Source: CAZCFB01 sp964511535 (GTDB lineage Bacteria > Myxococcota_A > Polyangia > GCA-2747355 > CAZCFB01). Taken from it: DNA of 47,266 bases. Every line of letters begins with the position of its first letter. The first letter of the stretch is position 1. This document shows positions 7,500 through 18,916 of this stretch, piece by piece. The notes below the pieces were generated by a model, which saw only the letters and a program-made list of their open reading frames with translations, ran no database searches and had not been told where the DNA came from. Where the stretch lies: assembly GCA_964511535.1 (NCBI GenBank), contig CAZEFW010000059.1, positions 1 through 47,266 of the forward strand. Direction: 5' to 3'. The translations under genes were made by a program, and so were the position numbers.

Positions 7500-7832
7500 C
7501 AGACACCTCCAGGAGATTTTCCGCTCCGTGCTCACGGTTAGATCTCTTTGCACCCCATGTGCCAGGCATGTCCAATCCGAACTTCCGCAGGAATTCCGGC
7601 CCCTGATGCCACATTCCCGGCACAGAGGCCCCCAGCGCGTTGCCAGTTTGTCTCGAAAAGAGCATTGGCTCTGCCACCTTGGCCTGAGAGCCCCACCCTG
7701 GTGGCCTCAATGAACCAACAATGTGGCATTGATGTGACACCTTCAGGGGCCGTCTTTTCATGGGTTGACGGTGCTGCAATGGCGCTGCTAGCACCTTGAT
7801 GGGTCCCGTTCCCAATACCCTTCTGGAGTCGG
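7500..7832. promoter_or_regulatory. Divergent control region of the purine operon
   Basis: The longest gene-free stretch in the window. It holds AGAGC-ATTG-GCTCT (7659-7672), a nested inverted repeat CCACC-CT-GGTGG flanked by TGAG and CTCA (7685-7709), the dyad CAATG-TGG-CATTG (7719-7731), and a TTGACG -35-like hexamer (7765-7770) with only a poor -10 about 17-18 bases later. The dyads are candidate operators or leader hairpins for purine control. I see no guanine-type purine riboswitch core and no recognisable PurR box. Confidence 0.5.
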
Positions 7833-8601
7833 ATGAAACCTCCGATCCTCATTCTGCGAGCCGCAGGAACCAATCGTGAAGGAGAGGCCGCGTGGGCCTG
7901 CGAACTCGCCGGCGGCGATGCGCAGGTTGTCCATGTCGGCCAACTCATCGAGGGCGCCGTCGCCCTGAACGACTACCGCATGCTGGTGCTGCCTGGTGGG
8001 TTCTCCTTCGGGGATGACCTGGGCGCCGGTAAGCTGTGGGCCACGCTCCTGCGCCACCGCGTGGGCGACCAGTTGACGGCGTTCATCGCGGCCGGGCGAC
8101 CGGTGCTCGGCATCTGCAACGGCTTCCAGGTGCTGGTCAAGACCGGGCTGCTTCCCGGGCTCCAGGCCGCCGCCGCGCCGCCGCGCCAGTCGGTGACGCT
8201 GACGCGCAACAGCCATGGCGCCTTCGAGTGCCGCTGGGTCCACCTGCGGCCGGAGCCACAGAGCCCGTGCATCTTCACGCGCGGCCTCGACGAGCTGGTC
8301 TACTGCCCCGTGGCCCACGGCGAGGGCCGCCTCGTGGCGCGAGACGCGGAGCACCTGGCCGATCTGGAGCGCCGCGGGCTGGTGGCCCTGCGCTACGTGG
8401 ATCGCGACGGCGAGCGCGCCGGCTACCCGGCCAACCCCAACGGATCAGACGCTGACATCGCTGGCCTCTGCAACCCGTCGGGCAACGTCCTCGGCTTGAT
8501 GCCTCACCCCGAGGACCATCTCATCCCGGAGCAGCACCCGCGCTCGAGTCGGGGCGAAGGCGGCGAGCTCGGGCTCGCCCTGATCCGGAACGGAGTGATC
8601 C

Positions 8602-8618
<17 letters not shown>
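7833..8618 (+). CDS. purQ: Phosphoribosylformylglycinamidine synthase, glutaminase subunit
   Basis: PurQ releases ammonia from glutamine and passes it to PurL for conversion of FGAR to FGAM. It is a class I amidotransferase: LPGGFSFGDDLGAG near the N-terminus, nucleophile Cys in GICNGFQVL (~residue 90), and His/Glu in LMPHPEDH (~232). Length is 261 residues, slightly longer than short bacterial PurQ (~225). GGAG lies four bases before the ATG. It is the first gene of the operon, far from its partner purL, which is last. Its 3' end overlaps purA by 17 bases. Confidence 0.95.
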
Positions 8619-9879
<1,261 letters not shown>

Positions 9880-9917
9880 CCGCCAGACCGTCGGACACGC
9901 GAGCGAGGAACAGAGCC

Positions 9918-11336
9918 ATGAGCAGCGATAGCTCCCACGAGGCGTACCAGTCTCCCTTTTCCTGGCGCTACGGAACGGCGGAGATGCGCGGGGTCTGGGG
10001 CGAGGCGCGCAAGCGTCGCATATGGCGCCGGATCTGGATCGCCCTGGCCGAGGCCCAGCAGGGCGCCGGGCTGGTGAGCGCCGAGCAGGTTGCGGACCTC
10101 GAGGCCCACGCCGAGGAGGTGGACCTGGAGCGCGCCCGGGAGATCGAGGCCGAGATCCACCATGACCTGATGAGCGAGGTGCGCACCTTCGCCGAACAGT
10201 GCCCGGTGGGCGGCGGGATCATCCACCTCGGGGCGACATCCATGGACGTGGTGGACAACGCCGACGCCCTGCGCCTGCGCGAGGCCCTGGAGCTCGTCGC
10301 CGCCCGGCTGGACGCCCTGCTGGCGGTGGTGGCCGACCAGGTTGCGGCCCTGGCCGACGTGCCGACCCTCGGCTTCACTCACTTGCAGCCCGCCGAGCCC
10401 ACCACCATGGGGTACCGCATGGCGCAGGTGCTTCAGGACCTGCGCTGGGACCGGGAGCAGCTGGCCCATGCCCGCGCGGGCCTGGTGGGCAAGGGGATCA
10501 AGGGCGCCGTGGGCACCAGCGCCTCCTACGGGCTGCTGCTGGAGGGCACCGACCTGACCCCCGCCGAGCTGGAGCGCGCGGTGATGGACAGCCTGCAGCT
10601 TCGCCCGGCCGAGGTGGCGACCCAGACCTACCCGCGCAAGCAGGACTACTTCGTGCTGTCGGCCCTGGCCGGCATCGGGCAGTCCTGCTACAAGCTCGCC
10701 TTCGACCTGCGCCTGCTGCAGTCGCCGCCCTTCGGCGAGTGGGGTGAGCCGTTCGGCGCGCGGCAGGTGGGCTCGAGCGCCATGCCGTTCAAGCGCAACC
10801 CCATCGGCGCCGAGAACATCTGCAGCCTGGCCCGCATCCTGGCCGGGATGCCGCGCGTCATGTGGGACAACGCCGCGCACAACCTGCTCGAGCGCACCCT
10901 GGACGACTCGGGCAACCGCCGCTCGGTGCTGCCCGAGGCGTTCCTGATCACCGACGAGATCTTGACCCGGGCGACGGGCATCGTGGCCGGCCTGCGCGTG
11001 GACCGCGGCGCCGCCGAGCGGGTGCTCGCCACCTTCGGCACCTTCGCCGCCACCGAGCCGCTGATGCTCACCGCCGCCCGCCGGGGGGGCGACCGGCAGG
11101 AGCTGCACGAGGTGATCCGCGAGCACGCCATGGCCGCGTGGGACGCCATCCGTGAAGGGAAAGACAACCCGCTGGGCGACACCCTGTGTGGCGACCCGCG
11201 GATCACCCGGTGGGTCCCGGAGCAGGAGGCCAGAGGCCTGCTCGACCCGTCGGGCCACCTGGGCGACGCCGCGCAGCGGGCCGCCGCCCTGGCCGCCGCC
11301 GTGCGCCAGGAACTGCAACCTTCCAAAGGAGCCTGA
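9918..11336 (+). CDS. purB: Adenylosuccinate lyase (metazoan-like subtype)
   Basis: PurB acts twice: it releases fumarate from SAICAR (to AICAR) and from adenylosuccinate (to AMP). It is a 472-residue member of the fumarase/aspartase superfamily, with the signature loop GSSAMPFKRNP, GIIHLGATS, and THLQPAEPTT carrying the catalytic His region. Segments such as PTLGFTH, QTYPRKQDYFVLSALA and ERTLDDSGNRR read closer to animal ADSL than to the short Bacillus form; this is a comparison from memory. The ATG at 9918 follows GAGGAACAGAGCC. The frame is open far upstream, but that part is antiphase to purA. Confidence 0.96.
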   Translation: MSSDSSHEAYQSPFSWRYGTAEMRGVWGEARKRRIWRRIWIALAEAQQGAGLVSAEQVADLEAHAEEVDLERAREIEAEIHHDLMSEVRTFAEQCPVGGGIIHLGATSMDVVDNADALRLREALELVAARLDALLAVVADQVAALADVPTLGFTHLQPAEPTTMGYRMAQVLQDLRWDREQLAHARAGLVGKGIKGAVGTSASYGLLLEGTDLTPAELERAVMDSLQLRPAEVATQTYPRKQDYFVLSALAGIGQSCYKLAFDLRLLQSPPFGEWGEPFGARQVGSSAMPFKRNPIGAENICSLARILAGMPRVMWDNAAHNLLERTLDDSGNRRSVLPEAFLITDEILTRATGIVAGLRVDRGAAERVLATFGTFAATEPLMLTAARRGGDRQELHEVIREHAMAAWDAIREGKDNPLGDTLCGDPRITRWVPEQEARGLLDPSGHLGDAAQRAAALAAAVRQELQPSKGA

Positions 11337-11339
11337 CAG

Positions 11340-12311
<972 letters not shown>

Positions 12312-12321
12312 GAGAGGAAGC

Positions 12322-12798
12322 ATGCTCGTACCGATCATCATGGGATCCGGCTCCGACCTGGAGCACGGTCAGTCCATCGCGAAGGCGCTCGAGGGGTTCG
12401 GCGTGCCGTCGGTGATCCGGGTGGCGTCGGCCCACAAGGCGACCCGCTACTGCCTCTCGCTGCTGGAGCAGTACGAGGCCGATCCAGAGCCGAAGGTCTA
12501 CATCACCGTGGCCGGGCGCTCCAACGCCCTGTCGGGCGTGGTGGACGCCAACGTCACGGCGCCGGTCATCGCCTGCCCGCCGTACTCCAGCAAGTTCGGC
12601 GGCGCGGACATCTTCTCGTCGCTGCGCATGCCCTCGGGCATCGGGGTGGCCATCGCCCTGGAGCCCAAGTCAGCGGCGCTGCTGGCGGCCAAGATCCTGG
12701 CGGTGGGGAACCCGGACCTGAAGGCGCGTATCGCGGAGAAGCAGCAAGGGGCGCTGGACCTGATCACCACAGACGACGCCCGCATCCGGGAACTGTAG
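12322..12798 (+). CDS. purE: AIR carboxylase, class II PurE (CO2-dependent, PurK-independent)
   Basis: A 158-residue PurE. The N-terminal GSGSDLEHG and VASAHKATR are followed by TVAGRSNALSGVVDANVTAPVIACPP and SSLRMPSGIG. In class I PurE (N5-CAIR mutase) the equivalent core is a GAGGAAHLPGM-type segment; the AGRSN...PVI.CPP...SSLR.PSG pattern and SAHK are those of class II enzymes such as the C-terminal domain of animal PAICS and Treponema PurE. Class II carboxylates AIR directly with CO2 without ATP, so PurK is unnecessary, and none is present here. RBS GGAGAGGAAGC precedes the ATG. Confidence 0.93.
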   Translation: MLVPIIMGSGSDLEHGQSIAKALEGFGVPSVIRVASAHKATRYCLSLLEQYEADPEPKVYITVAGRSNALSGVVDANVTAPVIACPPYSSKFGGADIFSSLRMPSGIGVAIALEPKSAALLAAKILAVGNPDLKARIAEKQQGALDLITTDDARIREL

Positions 12799-12804
12799 GC
12801 GGGA

Positions 12805-14283
12805 ATGAGAGAGCCTGACCAGGGGCTGAAAGAGGCATGCGGTGTCTTCGGCATCTGCGCCACCGGCATGGACGCGGCGCGGGCCACTTACTTCGGGCTG
12901 TACGCCCTACAGCATCGCGGCCAGGAGAGCGCGGGCATCGCCACCTGCGATCGCAAGATGGCCTACCTGCACCGCGGCATGGGCCTGGTGATGCAGGTGT
13001 TCAACGAGCAGAACCTGACCCCCCTGGTGGGCGAGCTGGCCATCGGCCACACTCGCTACTCCACCACCGGCGCCTCGTTCCTGCGCAACTGCCAGCCCTA
13101 CCTGATCGAGACCATGCACGGGCCCCTGGGCGTGGGGCACAACGGCAACCTGGTCAACGCCCAGGCGCTGCGCCGGGACCTGCTGAAGCGCGGGGTGGGG
13201 CTGATCTCCTCGTCGGACAGCGAGGTGATCACTCAGATGCTCGCCGCGCCGCCCCCCGGGGTTGACGAGTCGTCGGGCCCGGACTGGGAGGCGCGCATCT
13301 CGGCGTTCATGGCCCAGTCAGAGGCGGCCTACTCCCTGGTGGTGCTCACCCGGGACGCGGTGTTCGGGGTGCGAGATCCCCTGGGGCTGCGGCCGCTGTG
13401 CGTGGGCGAGATCACCGGGAACAACGGCGCCTCCGGGTTCGTGGTGGCGTCGGAGTCCTGCGCCCTCGGCACCATCGGCGCCAGGTACCTGCGCGAGGTG
13501 GAGCCCGGGGAGATCGTGCGGCTGGACCGGGACGGGCTGCACTCCAGCGTGGGCCGCGCGCCGCAGCGCAAGCGCGCCCTGTGCGTGTTCGAGTATGTCT
13601 ACTTCGCCCGCCCCGACTCGCTGTTCGACGAGCAGACCGTGCTGCGGGTGCGGCACCGCCTGGGCGAGCAGCTGTGGGAGGAGTCGCCAGTGGAGGCGGA
13701 CGTGGTGATCGGGGTGCCCGACTCGGCGCGCCCGGCGGCCAACGGCTACGCCGAGGCGGCTGGGCTGCCCGTGAGCGAGGGGCTGATCAAGAACCGCTAC
13801 ATCGGGCGCACCTTCATCCAGCCCGACGAGCGCCTGCGAAAGTTCGGCGTCTCGCTCAAGTACAACCCGGTGCCCACCACGCTGGCGGGCAAGCGGGTGG
13901 TGCTGGTGGACGACAGCATCGTGCGGGGCAACACGGCCGGCCCGCTGGTGCGCTTGCTGCGCGAGGGCGGCGCGCGCGAGGTGCACCTGCGCATCAGCTC
14001 GCCGCCGGTGGCCCACCCCTGCTACATGGGCGTGGATATGCCCACCCGCGGTGAGCTCATCGCCGGGCGCAAGAGCGTGGAGGAGATCCACCGCCACGTG
14101 GGCGCCGACTCGCTGGCCTACCTCTCGCTGGAGGGGATGATGAAGGTTGTGCTCGAGCTGCAGCAGGCGGACCCCGGCCACTGCCACGCCTGCTTCAGCG
14201 GGCGGTACCCGGTGGAGGTGGACCACCTGGAGAGCGGCGAGGACGCCGACAAGCTGGCGTTCGAGGGGATCTCCGAGGAGTAG
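12805..14283 (+). CDS. purF: Amidophosphoribosyltransferase, Bacillus-type with Fe-S cluster
   Basis: PurF makes phosphoribosylamine from PRPP and glutamine, the first committed step. An 11-residue propeptide precedes the nucleophile Cys12 (KEACGVFGI), as in Bacillus PurF, where it is cleaved. The glutaminase domain is followed by the PRTase loop VVLVDDSIVRGNT (~365-377). Cys260, Cys406 and the pair Cys460/Cys463 (HCHAC) match the four ligands of the oxygen-sensitive [4Fe-4S] cluster of the Bacillus type. It is 492 residues long, starts seven bases after purE and has only a weak SD (GGCGGGA). Confidence 0.97.
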   Translation: MREPDQGLKEACGVFGICATGMDAARATYFGLYALQHRGQESAGIATCDRKMAYLHRGMGLVMQVFNEQNLTPLVGELAIGHTRYSTTGASFLRNCQPYLIETMHGPLGVGHNGNLVNAQALRRDLLKRGVGLISSSDSEVITQMLAAPPPGVDESSGPDWEARISAFMAQSEAAYSLVVLTRDAVFGVRDPLGLRPLCVGEITGNNGASGFVVASESCALGTIGARYLREVEPGEIVRLDRDGLHSSVGRAPQRKRALCVFEYVYFARPDSLFDEQTVLRVRHRLGEQLWEESPVEADVVIGVPDSARPAANGYAEAAGLPVSEGLIKNRYIGRTFIQPDERLRKFGVSLKYNPVPTTLAGKRVVLVDDSIVRGNTAGPLVRLLREGGAREVHLRISSPPVAHPCYMGVDMPTRGELIAGRKSVEEIHRHVGADSLAYLSLEGMMKVVLELQQADPGHCHACFSGRYPVEVDHLESGEDADKLAFEGISEE

Positions 14284-14310
14284 CGAGGCGACTCGCCCAA
14301 GGGAGCGACG

Positions 14311-15606
14311 ATGAAGGTCCTGGTCATTGGAAGCGGTGGGCGCGAGCACACCATGGCGTGGCGGCTGAGCCGGTCGCCGCGGGTCACCGAGGTGCTGGTG
14401 GCGCCGGGCAACGGCGGCACCGCGGAGGGGAAGGGGGCGGCGCCCATGCGCAACGTCCCGCTGAGCCCGGGTGACACGGACGGGCTGATCCGGCTGTGCA
14501 AGGAGGAGGCGGTGGACCTGACCTTCGTCGGGCCGGAGGACCCGCTGTGCGGCGGCGTGGTGGACGCCTTCGCCGCGGCCGGGCTCCGCTGCTTCGGTCC
14601 GGTGCAGGCCGCCGCGCGGCTGGAGGGGTCCAAGGCGTTCGCCAAGGCGTTCATGGACCGGTGCGGAATCCCCACGGCGCGCTACGGGGTGTTCACTGAC
14701 GTGGACGAGGCGCTGGCGCACCTGGAGGCGGTGACCTACCCGGTGGTGATCAAGGCCTCCGGGCTGGCCGCTGGCAAGGGCGTCATCGTGCCCGATGACA
14801 GGGCCGGGGCCGCGGACGCCCTGCGCGCCATCATGGTGGACCGCTCCCTCGGGGCGGCGGGCGACGAGGTGGTGGTCGAGGAGCGGCTGGAGGGGCAGGA
14901 GACCTCGGTGATGGCCTTCTGCGACGGGAGCAGGTTCTGCACCATGCCCGCGTCCCAGGATCACAAGCGGGTGGGCGACGGCGACAGCGGCCCCAACACC
15001 GGGGGCATGGGGGCCTACTCCCCGGTGCCGGCGGCGCCGCCCGAGATCATCGCGCAGGCAGAGAGAGAGGTGATGGCGCCGGCCCTGGCCGGCATGCGCG
15101 AGCAGGGGTCGCCCTTCGTCGGCATCCTGTACGCGGGGCTGATGCTCACCGACGACGGGCTGAAGGTGCTGGAGTTCAACGTGCGCTTCGGCGACCCGGA
15201 GACCCAGGTGATCTTGCCGCTGCTGGAGACCGACCTGGTGGACGTGGCCGAGGCGTGTATCGACGGCACCCTCGGGGACCTGGAGGTGGCCTGGCGCCCC
15301 GGCGCCGCGGCCACGGTGGTGGCGGCCATGGGCGGCTACCCGGGCAGCTACCCCAAGGGCGCCCCCATCGCGGGGGTGGCCGACGCTGAAGCCCTGGACG
15401 GGGTCACCGTATTCCACGCGGGCACCGCCCGGAGCGAGGCGGGCGAGCTCGTCACCAGCGGCGGCAGGGTGCTGGCGGTGACCGGGCTGGGGGACGACCT
15501 GGCCGGCGCCCTGGCCCGGGCCTACGAGGGGCTGGGCAGGATCAACTTCGAGGGGCTGCACCATCGCACCGACATCGGGGCGCGGGCGCTTCGCGTCCGG
15601 GCTTGA
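14311..15606 (+). CDS. purD: Phosphoribosylamine-glycine ligase (GAR synthetase)
   Basis: PurD ligates glycine to phosphoribosylamine with ATP. The ATP-grasp protein (431 residues) shows the N-terminal VLVIGSGGREHTMAW, FVGPEDPLCGGVVDAF, VIKASGLAAGKGV (~149-161), and FGDPETQVILPLL near the metal site, followed by the C-terminal domain. GGGAGCG lies before the ATG. The stop codon falls inside the first unit of the heptamer array at 15601. Confidence 0.97.
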   Translation: MKVLVIGSGGREHTMAWRLSRSPRVTEVLVAPGNGGTAEGKGAAPMRNVPLSPGDTDGLIRLCKEEAVDLTFVGPEDPLCGGVVDAFAAAGLRCFGPVQAAARLEGSKAFAKAFMDRCGIPTARYGVFTDVDEALAHLEAVTYPVVIKASGLAAGKGVIVPDDRAGAADALRAIMVDRSLGAAGDEVVVEERLEGQETSVMAFCDGSRFCTMPASQDHKRVGDGDSGPNTGGMGAYSPVPAAPPEIIAQAEREVMAPALAGMREQGSPFVGILYAGLMLTDDGLKVLEFNVRFGDPETQVILPLLETDLVDVAEACIDGTLGDLEVAWRPGAAATVVAAMGGYPGSYPKGAPIAGVADAEALDGVTVFHAGTARSEAGELVTSGGRVLAVTGLGDDLAGALARAYEGLGRINFEGLHHRTDIGARALRVRA

Positions 15607-15628
15607 GACTTGAGGCTTGAGGCCTGAG
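15601..15628. repeat. Heptamer tandem array (unit GCTTGAG) between purD and purM
   Basis: Four in-phase units: GCTTGAG, ACTTGAG, GCTTGAG, GCCTGAG. The first contains the purD TGA. The last, with following bases, makes GAGGTGG, which is placed as the purM ribosome site about five bases before its GTG. The array thus takes part in translation signals. Confidence 0.8.
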
Positions 15629-15636
15629 GTGGACTC

Positions 15637-16661
<1,025 letters not shown>

Positions 16662-16662
<1 letters not shown>

Positions 16663-17264
16663 TGGGAAAGAAGAAGCTCGCGGTGCTGGTCTCGGGCAGC
16701 GGCACCAACCTGCAGGCCATCCTCGACGCGTGCGCCAGCGGCGCGCTGGACGCCGAGGTGGCGGTTGTGGTGTCCAACAAGCGCAAGGCGTACGGGCTTA
16801 CCCGTGCCCGGGAGGCGGGGGTGCCCACCTTCGTCATGGGCCTGAAGAAGTTCCTGCGCGGCGGCGGCACCCGCGACGGGTACGACGCCGCCCTGGCCGC
16901 CCGGATCAGCGAAGAGTACGCCCCGGATCTGGTGGTGCTGGCCGGCTGGATGTTGATCCTGAGCCCCGCGTTCCTGGACCGGTTCCCGCAGCGGGTGCTC
17001 AACCTGCACCCCGCGCTGCCGGGCCAGTTCGCCGGCACCCACGCCATCGAGCGCGCCCACGCCGCCCATCAGCGGGGCGAGATCCCGCACACCGGCGTGA
17101 TGGTGCACTGGGTGGTGCCGGAGGTGGACGCCGGCCCCACGGTGGCGGTGGCAGAGGTGGAGATCAAGGACGGAGAGAGCGTTGACGACCTGGAGCAGCG
17201 AGTTCACCGCACGGAGCACGAGCTGCTGGTCCAGGCCATTCACAAGGTGCTCCCGACGCTGTGA
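16662..17264 (+). CDS. purN: GAR transformylase, Ade8-like (fungal-like) PurN
   Basis: PurN formylates GAR with 10-formyl-THF. It has LVSGSGTNLQAI at the N-terminus, catalytic Asn and His in LNLHPALPG, and the conserved Asp in PEVDAGPTV; 200 residues. Several segments (NKRKAYGLTRA, AGWMLILS, LHPALPGQFAGTHAIERA, GVMVHWVVPEVD, EQRVHRTEH) resemble yeast Ade8 more than E. coli PurN, which has LHPSLLP and TVHFVTDELD. That comparison is from memory. The ATG overlaps the purM TGA. The open frame continues upstream to 16242 but overlaps purM. Confidence 0.95.
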
Positions 17265-17304
17265 AGGCGCCCGGGAGCTGCAAGAGAAGTGACGGAGGAG
17301 AGCC

Positions 17305-18837
17305 GTGAGTGACAAACGCCGGGCGCTGATCAGCGTCCACGACAAGCATGAGTTGCTGACCCTCGGCGAGGGCCTCAGCGCCCTCGGATTCGAGCTGCTC
17401 GCCTCGGGCGGCACCGCCCGCGCGCTGCAGGAGGCGAACCTGGCGGTGACGCCGGTTGAGCAGGCCACCGGCGCCCCGGAGATCCTGGGCGGCCGGGTCA
17501 AGACGCTGCACCCCGCGGTCCACGGCGGCATCCTGGCGCGCCGCACCGCCGAGCACCTGGAGGAGCTGGCGGCCCAGGGGTACGCGCCCATCGATCTGGT
17601 GGTGTGCAACCTGTACCCCTTCTCCGAGACCGTGGCGGCCCCGGACGTGACCGAGGCCGACGCGGTGGAGCAGATCGACATCGGCGGCGTGACCCTGCTG
17701 CGCGCCGCGGCCAAGAACTTCGCCTCGGTGGTGGTGGTGTGCGACCCGGCGGACTACGGCCCGGTGCTGACGGAGCTGAAGGAGGATCGGCTCACCGAGG
17801 GGCGCCGGCGCGCGCTGGCGCTCAAGGCGTTCCGGCACACGGCGGCTTACGACGCGGCCATCTCCGCCTGGCTCGGCGATGTGGTGGAGCCCGCGGACGA
17901 GGCGCTGCCTGCCCGCCTGGAGCTGGACGCGGCGCGGGTGCAGACCCTGCGCTACGGCGAGAACCCGCACCAGCAAGGGGCCTACTACCGCTTCGCCGGC
18001 CAGCCTGCCCCCTTCGAGCAGGTGGGTGGCATCAAGGAGCTGAGCTACAACAACCTGGTGGACCTGGACGCCGCGTACCAGATGATCCGCGAGTTCTCCG
18101 ACCCCACCGTCTGCATCATCAAGCACACCAACCCGTGCGGCCTGGCGTCGGGGGCAGACCTCATCGACGCCTACGGGGCGGCGCTGGAGAGCGATCCGGT
18201 GAGCGCCTTCGGCTCGGTCATCTCGGTCAACCGCGAGGTGGACGTTCCGTTCCTCAAGACGGTGGGCAAGCTGTTCGTGGAGGTGCTGCTGGCGCCGAGC
18301 TACACCGAGGCCGCGCTCAAGCGGCTGGCCAAGTTCAAGAAGAACTGCCGGGTGATGGTGGACCACGGGCAGCCCCTGGACCCGGTCACCATGCGCACCG
18401 TGCCGGGCGGCATCCTGGCCCAGACCGCTGACGACCACGGCGTGGATCGTGACAGCTGGAAGGTGGTGACCGAGCGGCAGCCCACCGACGAGGAGCGCGA
18501 CGCGCTGGCCTTCGCCTGGCTGGTGACCAAGCATGTGCGGTCCAACGCCATCGTGCTGGTCAAGGGCACCGCCACCGTTGGCGTGGGGCCCGGGCAGCCG
18601 AACCGCGTCGACTCGGTGCGCATTGCCGCCGAGCGGGCAGGGGACCGCGCGCCAGGATCGGTGCTCGGCTCGGACGCGTTCTTCCCCTTCCCCGATGGGG
18701 TGGAGGCCGCCCACGCCGCGGGGGCAACGGCGGTGATCCAGCCGGGCGGGTCGGTTCGGGATGACGAGGTGATCGAGGCGTGCAACCGGCTGGGGCTGGT
18801 GATGGTGTTTACGGGGGAGCGGCACTTCAGGCATTGA
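17305..18837 (+). CDS. purH: Bifunctional AICAR transformylase / IMP cyclohydrolase
   Basis: PurH performs the last two steps to IMP. The N-terminal MGS-like cyclohydrolase domain (~1-195) has ALISVHDK, LASGGTARAL, GGRVKTLHPAVHGGIL and DIGGVTLLRAAAKN. The C-terminal transformylase domain has LRYGENPHQQGAYY, the catalytic KHTNPCGLA motif, KFKKN, and the end TAVIQPGGSVRDDEVIEACN...MVFTGERHFRH. The length of 510 residues is normal. The start is GTG with GGAGGAG at 17294-17300. Confidence 0.97.
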   Translation: MSDKRRALISVHDKHELLTLGEGLSALGFELLASGGTARALQEANLAVTPVEQATGAPEILGGRVKTLHPAVHGGILARRTAEHLEELAAQGYAPIDLVVCNLYPFSETVAAPDVTEADAVEQIDIGGVTLLRAAAKNFASVVVVCDPADYGPVLTELKEDRLTEGRRRALALKAFRHTAAYDAAISAWLGDVVEPADEALPARLELDAARVQTLRYGENPHQQGAYYRFAGQPAPFEQVGGIKELSYNNLVDLDAAYQMIREFSDPTVCIIKHTNPCGLASGADLIDAYGAALESDPVSAFGSVISVNREVDVPFLKTVGKLFVEVLLAPSYTEAALKRLAKFKKNCRVMVDHGQPLDPVTMRTVPGGILAQTADDHGVDRDSWKVVTERQPTDEERDALAFAWLVTKHVRSNAIVLVKGTATVGVGPGQPNRVDSVRIAAERAGDRAPGSVLGSDAFFPFPDGVEAAHAAGATAVIQPGGSVRDDEVIEACNRLGLVMVFTGERHFRH

Positions 18838-18879
18838 GAAACAAGAAACAAGAAATAAGGAACAAGGAACAAGAAATAA
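18838..18879. repeat. Heptamer tandem array (unit GAAACAA) between purH and purSL
   Basis: Six in-phase units start at the base after the purH TGA: GAAACAA twice, GAAATAA, GGAACAA twice, GAAATAA. The block is almost pure purine on the plus strand and strikingly AT-rich for this genome. It fills most of the 79-base gap and gives an unstructured A-rich mRNA stretch. Confidence 0.85.
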
Positions 18880-18916
18880 AAAATGAACGGCGTTTGCGGC
18901 CGGTTCTGGAGAACAG

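Noticed and set aside
7500..7832. Purine riboswitch upstream of purQ
   Set aside because: The conserved guanine/adenine aptamer core could not be found; only unlabelled dyads are visible.
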